Below are positions 1 to 4,358 of a stretch of DNA of 7,367 nt, piece after piece. Position 1 is the first letter of the stretch; every line of letters starts with the position of its first letter. Source of the DNA: CAXSBR01 sp964236495 (GTDB lineage Bacteria > Actinomycetota > Actinomycetes > Mycobacteriales > Jatrophihabitantaceae); the NCBI GenBank assembly GCA_964236495.1, contig CAXSBR010000048.1, forward strand, positions 1 to 7,367, read 5' to 3'. A model generated the notes under the pieces. That model was not told where the DNA came from. It was given only the letters and a program-made list of their open reading frames with translations, and did no database searches. The position numbers and the translations under genes were made by a program.

Positions 1-13
1 TACACCCCAACCC

Positions 14-53
14 GACGTCAGGCTCTCGCCGTGATAGACGTCAGGTTAGAGCC
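14..53. repeat. Direct repeats upstream of resolvase 1, candidate res/operator site
   Basis: GACGTCAGG occurs at 14-22 and again at 37-45, 23 bp apart (about two helical turns). A near copy, GACATCAGG, lies at 112-120. GGCTCT at 21-26 is the reverse complement of AGAGCC at 48-53, so the two repeat units carry opposing flanks. Serine resolvases of the Tn3 type usually recombine at, and repress from, sites just upstream of their own gene, so this is a reasonable place for such a site. That role is inferred from position and repetition only. Confidence 0.35.
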
Positions 54-67
54 GGTTTGGTCATTGA

Positions 68-96
68 TTGACAGTCGCCGGGGTGGGTCTTAGGTT
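68..96 (+). promoter_or_regulatory. Promoter of resolvase 1
   Basis: A perfect -35 hexamer TTGACA (68-73) is followed by a 17-nt spacer and TAGGTT (91-96), a TAnnnT -10 element of the kind used by actinobacterial housekeeping sigma factors. Transcription would begin near 102-104. That leaves a leader of about 25 nt carrying the Shine-Dalgarno, and places any in-frame start before about 103 outside the transcript. Confidence 0.65.
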
Positions 97-100
97 TCAT

Positions 101-120
101 CCTGACACTTCGACATCAGG
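101..120. promoter_or_regulatory. Inverted repeat at the predicted transcription start of resolvase 1
   Basis: CCTGA (101-105) and TCAGG (116-120) form a 5-bp inverted repeat separated by 10 nt. It lies exactly over the predicted transcription start, and its right arm shares TCAGG with the upstream GACGTCAGG repeats. It could be an autoregulatory half-site pair. The arms are short, so chance is possible. Confidence 0.25.
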
Positions 121-131
121 AGCTTGCAATC
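118..131 (+). promoter_or_regulatory. Shine-Dalgarno and ATC start of resolvase 1
   Basis: AGGAG at 118-122 is followed by 6 nt and then ATC at 129-131, the ideal spacing for a start codon. No ATG, GTG or TTG lies in this frame between the upstream stop (69-71) and GTG 231. The ribosome-binding site therefore points at ATC as the initiation codon, or at an ancestral ATG changed to ATC. Confidence 0.6.
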
Positions 132-689
132 ACTGGTCAGCGCGTCGGCTATACCCGGGTCAGCACCCTGGAGCAGAACACCGACCGGCAGCTCGACGGC
201 ATTGACGTCGACCGGACCTTCACCGACCACGTGTCCGGTAAGGACCTGCACCGACCGCAGCTGGCGGCGATGCTTGCATTCGTCCGCGACGGCGACATCG
301 TGCTGGTGCACTCCATGGACCGGCTGGCCCGCAACCTCGACGACCTGCGCGCCACCGTCCGTGGCCTCACCGCCCGCGGTGTGCGGGTGCAGTTCGTCAA
401 GGAGCAGCTCATGTTCACCGGCGACGACACTGCGATGGCCACCCTGCTGCTGTCGGTGATGGGGGCGTTCGCCGAGTTCGAGCGGGCCCTGATCAGAGAA
501 CGCCAGCGCGAGGGCATCGCGCTGGCCAAGCAGCGTGGCGCGTACCGCGGCCGCCGCAAAGCCCTCACCGTCGACCAGGTGGCCGCGCTGCACGCCGCCG
601 CGGCCGCCGGCCGGCCCAAAGCGGCCCTGGCCCGTGAGTTCGGTGTGAGCCGGGAGACGGTTTACCAGTACCTACGCGCCACCGCCTGA
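129..689 (+). CDS. Small serine recombinase (Tn3-type resolvase family), non-canonical ATC start
   Basis: This is a site-specific DNA recombinase of the resolvase/invertase family, which cuts and rejoins DNA through a serine phosphodiester. Read from ATC 129 it is 186 residues, the normal family length. It begins with the strand-1 motif YTRVSTLEQ, giving Arg10 and catalytic Ser12. Asp64-Arg65 and Arg68 (DRLAR) supply the other active-site arginines. A long helix follows (AEFERALIRERQREG), and then a C-terminal helix-turn-helix (ALAREFGVSRETVYQYL). The first conventional start, GTG 231, would remove 34 residues including Ser12 and Arg10, so it cannot give an active enzyme. The Shine-Dalgarno fits ATC 129. 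Family assignment is certain. The start is inferred, and a sequencing error or inactivating ATG-to-ATC mutation remains possible. Its natural DNA substrate is not known. Confidence 0.88.
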   Translation: MTGQRVGYTRVSTLEQNTDRQLDGIDVDRTFTDHVSGKDLHRPQLAAMLAFVRDGDIVLVHSMDRLARNLDDLRATVRGLTARGVRVQFVKEQLMFTGDDTAMATLLLSVMGAFAEFERALIRERQREGIALAKQRGAYRGRRKALTVDQVAALHAAAAAGRPKAALAREFGVSRETVYQYLRATA

Positions 690-791
690 TGCCAAACAAG
701 GTGCCAGTAGCTCCTGTAATTGGAGAGCGTTAACGTCCACGTCGAGCAGCGGCCGCGATGGCCCAGGTGACAGTTCCGGGAGCGACTGAAT

Positions 792-1718
792 ATGAGTATC
801 AGCAGCGCGAGTTTCACCGTCCCTGGGGAGATCATCGGGGTGGCTGTGGGCGCGTTGCGGATCGAACCTCGCTATCAGCGGCCGCTGGACAGCAGGCGGG
901 TTCGCCACATGGCCGAGCACCTCGACGCCTCCCAGCTGGGCGTGATCGAAGTCCACCGCCGCCCCGACTCCTCGCTGGTCGTGCTGGACGGCCAGCATCG
1001 TGCGCGGGCGGTGCTGGACTCGCGCGGGCCGGATGCGGTGGTGATGGCCCACGTCGTGGAGGGCCTGACCGTCGCTCAGGAGGCGGAACGTTTCCTCGCC
1101 CTGAACCGGGAACGGGTTGCCCTGACCGGCTACGCCCTGTGGCGGGCCCGGCTCGCCGCCGGCGACCCCGTCGTGGGCGAGGTGGAGGTGGTGGTGAAGG
1201 AGGCGGGACTTCGCACCGGGCAGGACGAACAGGACGGCGTGATCCGCGCCGTCTCCGCACTCGAGGCTGTCCTCAAGGCGCACGGCCCCGACGTGCTACG
1301 CGACACCCTGGCCCTGGTCGTGGCAGCGTTCGGACGCGGCTCCGAGGCGTTCCGCGGTGACGTTCTGCGCGGGGTGGCTGTGGTGCTCGACGTCTACGGC
1401 GACGCGGGCAGTCTGTCCGCTGGCTTGGACAACGACCTGCTGGCACGCAAACTCAACACCGTCACCGCGACACAGCTCGTTGCCCGCGCCCAAGCCGCGC
1501 GGGCTGTGCAGAGCGGCACGCTGACCCGCCTGATCGCCCAATCCGTCGTCACCCTCTACAACAAGAACCGGCGCGAGCACCGGCTGCCCGACCTGCCTAT
1601 CCGGGTCAAGACCGCTGGACAGAGGGTTGGACGCCGCCGTACCGACGTCGCCGTCCCCGCAGTGCCGCTCGAGGCCGAGCAGGCAACGATCCCGGTGGGC
1701 GACGGCCTCACAGCCTGA
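792..1718 (+). CDS. ParB-like protein with DGQHR motif (DUF6551-like)
   Basis: This 308-residue protein has a ParB/sulfiredoxin-like N-terminal fold. A conserved YQRPLD (28-33) leads to a helix (RRVRHMAEHL) and then to VVLDGQHRARAVL, with DGQHR at 66-70. In ParB and related proteins the equivalent loop binds or hydrolyses nucleotides. The remaining two thirds are mostly helical, and I see no ParB-type helix-turn-helix or C-terminal dimer domain, so this is not a standard partitioning ParB. The closest match I can name from memory is DUF6551, a ParB-like family of actinobacteria and their phages. ATG 792 is chosen because GGGAG lies 9 nt upstream. The gene follows resolvase 1 after 102 bp on the same strand and no ParA lies nearby. 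The tail (about 265-308) is basic, then low-complexity. The domain call is good, but the function is unknown. Confidence 0.75.
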   Translation: MSISSASFTVPGEIIGVAVGALRIEPRYQRPLDSRRVRHMAEHLDASQLGVIEVHRRPDSSLVVLDGQHRARAVLDSRGPDAVVMAHVVEGLTVAQEAERFLALNRERVALTGYALWRARLAAGDPVVGEVEVVVKEAGLRTGQDEQDGVIRAVSALEAVLKAHGPDVLRDTLALVVAAFGRGSEAFRGDVLRGVAVVLDVYGDAGSLSAGLDNDLLARKLNTVTATQLVARAQAARAVQSGTLTRLIAQSVVTLYNKNRREHRLPDLPIRVKTAGQRVGRRRTDVAVPAVPLEAEQATIPVGDGLTA

Positions 1719-1732
1719 GCGCGCCGCCGCGC
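1719..1732 (+). terminator. Possible hairpin after the ParB-like gene
   Basis: Directly after the stop, GCGCG (1719-1723) and CGCGC (1728-1732) can pair around a 4-nt loop. It sits in the 58-bp gap between convergent genes, where a terminator is expected. The stem is only 5 bp in very GC-rich DNA and has no U tract, so support is weak. Confidence 0.25.
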
Positions 1733-1776
1733 GGATCCACTCTTGCGGGCTGGCGCACCTCTTTCTCATGCGAGGG

Positions 1777-2049
1777 TCACTCCTCAGTGGCCTTGTTGAT
1801 CTCCTCGACAGCTTCGGTTAAGGAATGGAGCACCTGCTCCGCCGGCAGCTCTGGAACACCCGCCCCGGTGATCCACGAGACGGGAACAGACACCTGTATC
1901 GAAATCATTAACTGGTCACGGGCGGGACGGATGCCGATTAGGTACCCGTCCAAGAAACCCTGTTCATGTAAGGCGTTCTCAACCGTCAAGTAGGAGACGT
2001 CCCGGTCGGACGTCAGCACCACGCCCGCCGCGCCCATAAGCGTCAGCAC
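1777..2049 (-). CDS. Unknown 90-residue protein, third gene of the toxin-antitoxin-like operon
   Basis: I do not recognise this family. GTG 2049 is preferred because GAGGG (2064-2060) lies 10 nt upstream, overlapping the stop of the preceding gene. ATG 2037 is an alternative. The gap to the upstream gene's stop is only 7 nt, so the two are almost certainly co-transcribed and probably translationally coupled. The protein has no signal peptide or clear membrane segment. It looks like a small alpha/beta protein: a strand (GAAGVVLT), a helix (VENALHEQG), strands DGYLIGIRP and LMISIQVSVPVSW, and an acidic C-terminal helix (residues about 72-90). Codon choice is less GC-biased than in the neighbours, with several ATT, TTA and AAT codons, which may reflect a different origin. 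A chaperone or accessory role in the cassette is speculation. Confidence 0.6.
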   Translation of the reverse strand: MLTLMGAAGVVLTSDRDVSYLTVENALHEQGFLDGYLIGIRPARDQLMISIQVSVPVSWITGAGVPELPAEQVLHSLTEAVEEINKATEE

Positions 2050-2056
2050 CAGACGC

Positions 2057-2398
2057 CTACCCTCGGACCAACCGCTGCTCGATGGCCCCGCGAAGCCACT
2101 GGGCCGGCGTCATCCCCTCGCGCTCCGCAGCGGCGCGCACCGCGTCGTCGACGTCCTGAGGGACTCGCGTCGACAACCGCGGCGAGTGCCCGCCCGCCAT
2201 CGCCCCCAGCGGCGGGCGGCCGCGGCGCAGCTTCGGTGGCCCCAAGCGTTCCGCCTCGTCCGCGAGCTCATCAAGGTAGGCGTCGTCGTAGGAGCGTCCG
2301 CTCGGGTCACCCACGACGTCGACCGACGGGTCGAAGTCCGACTCCCCGGCCACCGACGCGACACCGTCAGGCAGCCGCACCTGATTCCTGGCACTCAT
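2057..2398 (-). CDS. Ribbon-helix-helix protein, candidate antitoxin
   Basis: This 113-residue protein has a C-terminal ribbon-helix-helix DNA-binding domain. Residues 72-80 (SPRLSTRVP) form the strand, DVDDAVRAAAEREG the first helix and PAQWLRGAIEQRL the second. A basic GRPPLG hook (60-65) precedes it. The N-terminal half is acidic (DPSVDVVGDP, DELADEAERLG) and is a likely partner-binding region. The start at ATG 2398 is favoured over an upstream in-frame start at 2515. It overlaps the upstream gene's stop as ATGA and has GAGGGG before it, whereas the longer form would run through most of the toxin-like gene. A small RelE/BrnT-like gene first and an RHH regulator with a C-terminal DNA-binding domain second matches the BrnT-BrnA arrangement. 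An antitoxin and autorepressor role is inferred from this. The protein could instead be a plain regulator. Confidence 0.72.
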   Translation of the reverse strand: MSARNQVRLPDGVASVAGESDFDPSVDVVGDPSGRSYDDAYLDELADEAERLGPPKLRRGRPPLGAMAGGHSPRLSTRVPQDVDDAVRAAAEREGMTPAQWLRGAIEQRLVRG

Positions 2399-2628
2399 CG
2401 GCTTTTCCCCTCTCGTAGAGCCATGGGCATGACGTGCACGAACATGAGGAGGTGTTCCTGCCACACCGCCATGACCTCCAGCACCCGCCCACGCTCGTCC
2501 GGGCCGACCCACCACAGCTGTGGGTCACGGCCGGGCTGGAGGTGGACGGACGGGACCACGGTCTGAACGACGTGCTTAGCCGAGCCCCGGCCGACGTGAT
2601 GACGGCGGGCGCTCCGCGCCCAGATCAT
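2395..2628 (-). CDS. Small BrnT/RelE-like protein, candidate toxin
   Basis: This 77-residue basic protein begins with a helical stretch rich in Arg and His (ARSARRHHVGRGSAKHVV). Two strands in the pattern WWVGPDERGRVLEVMAVW and LLMFVHVMPM follow. That layout resembles BrnT/DUF4258-type members of the RelE superfamily, in which a short helix packs on a small beta sheet. Such toxins usually cleave RNA. ATG 2628 is chosen because AGGAG lies 7 nt upstream, while GTG 2634 would leave only 1 nt of spacing. The TGA overlaps the ATG of the ribbon-helix-helix gene, a coupling typical of type II toxin-antitoxin pairs. The match is by pattern recognition only and no catalytic residue can be assigned. 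The pair could alternatively act as a non-toxic regulator and partner. Confidence 0.55.
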   Translation of the reverse strand: MIWARSARRHHVGRGSAKHVVQTVVPSVHLQPGRDPQLWWVGPDERGRVLEVMAVWQEHLLMFVHVMPMALREGKSR

Positions 2629-2639
2629 CCTCACACTCC

Positions 2640-2671
2640 TATTGTGTCACCGCTTAAACGGCGACACAATA
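2640..2671. promoter_or_regulatory. 32-bp palindrome upstream of the toxin-antitoxin-like operon
   Basis: TATTGTGTC (2640-2648) is perfectly mirrored by GACACAATA (2663-2671). The centre adds CCG/CGG and TT/AA pairs, giving 14 of 16 paired positions around 2655/2656. The palindrome ends one base before the AGGAG of the toxin-like gene. On the - strand it offers TTGTGT, a 17-nt spacer and CACAAT as -35/-10-like hexamers, and because of its symmetry it does the same on the + strand. It is an excellent candidate for the operator where the ribbon-helix-helix protein represses its own operon. Binding is inferred. Confidence 0.6.
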
Positions 2672-2690
2672 TCGGCTCCGGGACGGGGGG

Positions 2691-2793
2691 TGTCGGATCC
2701 TTTTCTTTACGTAAACCCGACAGCGACGACACGCCGGCGATCGCGCGTCGGTAACTCGTGTCAGAAACCCGGTCTGTCGGTGCGCTTCTGTCG
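2691..2793. promoter_or_regulatory. Cluster of TGTCGG-type repeats upstream of resolvase 2
   Basis: TGTCGG (2691-2696) is mirrored by CCGACA (2717-2722) across 20 nt, and that loop contains the perfect palindrome TTTACGTAAA (2706-2715). Further right, TCTGTCG recurs in tandem at 2773-2779 and 2787-2793. Repeated short motifs in both orientations just upstream of a resolvase gene suggest a res-like recombination site and operator. If so, the protein start at 2818, outside the cluster, is more likely than GTG 2758, inside it. Evidence is positional and by eye. Confidence 0.35.
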
Positions 2794-2817
2794 ATGAGTT
2801 CCTTTACAGTCCGCGGT

Positions 2818-3387
2818 GTGACCAGCTACCGGTACGGCTACGTCCGGGTTTCGACGTTGGAGCAAGACCCGGCCGGGCAGCTCGACGCGATGGCCGCCGC
2901 TGGCGTTGACCCCAGCCGCGTGTTCGTTGAGCACGCCTCCGGCGCGCTGGACAGCCGACCCGAGTTAGCCGAGGTGCTCGCCGCGCTGCGGCCGGGGGAC
3001 ACCCTGGTGGTGTGGCGGCTGGACCGCCTAGGCCGTTCGACGTCGCACCTGATTCAGATGGTGACCGAGCTGGGGCAGCGGGGCGTCGGGTTCCACTCGC
3101 TGACCGAGGCGATCGACACCACCACGTCGGCTGGCCGGCTGCTGTTCGGCATCCTCGCCTCGCTCGCGGCGTTCGAGCGCGACCTCATCCGCGAGCGCAC
3201 CGTGGCCGGCCTCGCCGCCGCTCGAGCACGCGGCAACCTCGGCGGCCGCCCGCCGATCATGACGCCAGAGAAGATGGCCATCGCCCGTCAGATGCTCGAC
3301 GCCGGCGTCGCGAAGGCTGTCGTGGCGAAGACGATCGGTGTCAGCCGGCCCACCCTGTACGCCCACCTTGGAAGGGCGACGGCATGA
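2818..3387 (+). CDS. Second small serine recombinase (resolvase/invertase family)
   Basis: From GTG 2818 this is a 189-residue serine recombinase. YVRVSTLEQ gives Arg10 and catalytic Ser12. Arg47 (SRPEL) and RLDRLGRS, with Arg70 and Arg73, complete the active site. The long helix is AAFERDLIRERTVAG, then a GGRPP hinge, and the C-terminal helix-turn-helix is KAVVAKTIGVSRPTLYAHL. In-frame alternatives GTG 2758 and ATG 2794 add 20 or 8 residues unlike the family and have no Shine-Dalgarno. GTG 2818 has none either, but TACAGT at 2805-2810 could be a -10 placing transcription near 2818, that is, a leaderless message. It is clearly a different subfamily from the resolvase at 129-689. Its stop overlaps the next gene's start as ATGA. 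The DNA it acts on is unknown. Confidence 0.88.
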   Translation: MTSYRYGYVRVSTLEQDPAGQLDAMAAAGVDPSRVFVEHASGALDSRPELAEVLAALRPGDTLVVWRLDRLGRSTSHLIQMVTELGQRGVGFHSLTEAIDTTTSAGRLLFGILASLAAFERDLIRERTVAGLAAARARGNLGGRPPIMTPEKMAIARQMLDAGVAKAVVAKTIGVSRPTLYAHLGRATA

Positions 3388-3719
3388 GTCTGAGCAGTTG
3401 GTCATTTCCAGTGTCGGTGTTGTCGGTGGTCGTCACGGGCGGCTTGTCGTTCCTGACCTACCGTGATCGGGAGACGTGTTCGTTGTCGTACTGCGCCACC
3501 AAGACCGGGGACGTTGACGAGGGTGGTGGCCCAACCCTGGGATACATCATCCGAATCCAAAACGATGGCGGCCGCGTGGCGCACGAGTGCCATTTGACGG
3601 TCCAGCAAGACGGCGTTGACCTCGCAAGCAAGCTCTGGTTGGCCACCCTGCCGGGCAACGGAGGGAACGCCGAGAGACCGGTCGTTTGCGATCCGACCGG
3701 GCTATTCATCTGCTGGTGA
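3384..3719 (+). CDS. Short membrane-anchored protein coupled to resolvase 2, probably frameshifted
   Basis: ATG 3384 overlaps the resolvase stop as ATGA and has GGAAGGG 7 nt upstream, so it should be translated in tandem with the recombinase. The 111-residue product starts with one hydrophobic segment (about residues 6-26, WSFPVSVLSVVV onward) followed by YRDR. That suggests a signal anchor, but the orientation is not clear. The rest looks like a beta-rich soluble domain (GYIIRIQNDGGRVAHECHLTV, then LWLATLPGNGG). It ends abruptly at TGA 3717. In the -1 frame, however, the sequence stays open from about 3690 to TAA 3863. It reads AIHLLVTAKPSSGLGQLAF and on, with good codon bias, for a natural-looking total near 160 residues. 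A one-base deletion near 3690-3715 is the simplest explanation. I do not recognise the family. Confidence 0.6.
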   Translation: MSLSSWSFPVSVLSVVVTGGLSFLTYRDRETCSLSYCATKTGDVDEGGGPTLGYIIRIQNDGGRVAHECHLTVQQDGVDLASKLWLATLPGNGGNAERPVVCDPTGLFICW

Positions 3720-3865
3720 CTGCCAAGCCGTCCTCCGGGCTCGGGCAACTTGCTTTCACCGCCACCGCACCCAACTCGCCCGAGAACTTCCATCAAATGA
3801 AGCGGACTCGGCGGAAACTTAGGCTGGACCGGCCACGCCGCGGATACGTGCTGTCGGATGGGTAA

Positions 3866-4358
3866 ATCTTGACGTCGCAGGAGAATGCCTTTGCGGCGGG
3901 GCGGCAACAGCGTAATGCCTTTGACGAAGCAGCTAGCGGCCGTCACCACAAGCTAGTTGATTGGGATCTGGGCGCGCGCCTTAGGTCGTCAGCGCCCGAC
4001 GCCCGACGCCGTGACGCCGACAGCAGCAGCGACGACCGGGACGAGCGCACCCCGCGTCGCAAACCTGACGCCAAACGCATGCCGAGCCGACGCCGGTCGT
4101 GACCGCCTCTCTGTGCGCACAGCCGCGCCTATACGGGCCGACGACACCACCGACGGCGATACGACCACCGACGTCCACTGCGGAAACGAGTTTGGGGCAA
4201 CCCGCTTGTAGTACCCCGCTGCGGTGATACACGCCCCCGTACGGTTGCGTCGTGCGGGACGTGTCGTTTGTTGCCGGCGTGGTGGCACTCGGTGGCGGGC
4301 GTCACGGGCAGCCGGTCGGCTTACGGGTAGTGCAAGCTCTATTTGAGGAGAATCACTA
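3866..4358. other. Roughly 490 bp without a convincing gene
   Basis: No reading frame here combines a start, a Shine-Dalgarno and protein-like composition. The longest candidates are Arg/Asp/Ser-rich strings typical of out-of-frame GC-rich DNA. The visible features are two exact copies of AATGCCTTTG at 3884-3893 and 3914-3923, 30 nt apart, and a GAC/GCC-rich low-complexity stretch at about 3985-4050. The end of the stretch (about 4200-4358) must hold the katE promoter, but I find no -35/-10 pair with good spacing. Confidence 0.5.
4345..4350 (+). promoter_or_regulatory. Ribosome-binding site of katE
   Basis: GAGGAG lies 8 nt before ATG 4359. It decides the start in favour of ATG 4359 over the nearby in-frame ATG 4374. 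Confidence 0.8.

Noticed and set aside
231..689. Resolvase 1 starting at GTG 231 (152 residues)
   Set aside because: It would lack the catalytic serine, the first active-site arginine and the first strand, and no Shine-Dalgarno precedes it. Clear family sequence continues upstream in frame to 129.
711..725. CTCC/GGAG hairpin after resolvase 1
   Set aside because: Only 4 bp of stem with a 7-nt loop, too weak to call a terminator or operator.
832..1360. Long frames on both strands overlapping the ParB-like gene
   Set aside because: They are Pro/Arg/Gly-rich shadows. The 792-1718 frame carries the DGQHR motif, a Shine-Dalgarno and normal amino-acid balance.
2057..2515. Ribbon-helix-helix gene starting at 2515 (152 residues)
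   Set aside because: The extra 39 residues are Gly/Pro/Arg/His-rich shadow sequence of the overlapping toxin-like gene. ATG 2398 has a good Shine-Dalgarno and an ATGA overlap.
3012..3719. 235-residue reading frame beginning inside resolvase 2
   Set aside because: Its first ~124 residues are an out-of-frame Arg/Pro/His-rich shadow of the resolvase. Only the part from ATG 3384 is protein-like.
3885..3956. 23-codon frame starting ATGCCTTTG behind AGGAG
   Set aside because: AGGAG is only 1 nt from the ATG, too close for initiation, and the peptide shows nothing recognisable.
3869..4102. 77-residue Arg/Asp/Ser-rich frame after the membrane protein
   Set aside because: It has a TTG start without a proper Shine-Dalgarno, low-complexity composition and no conserved pattern. 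Treated as non-coding.
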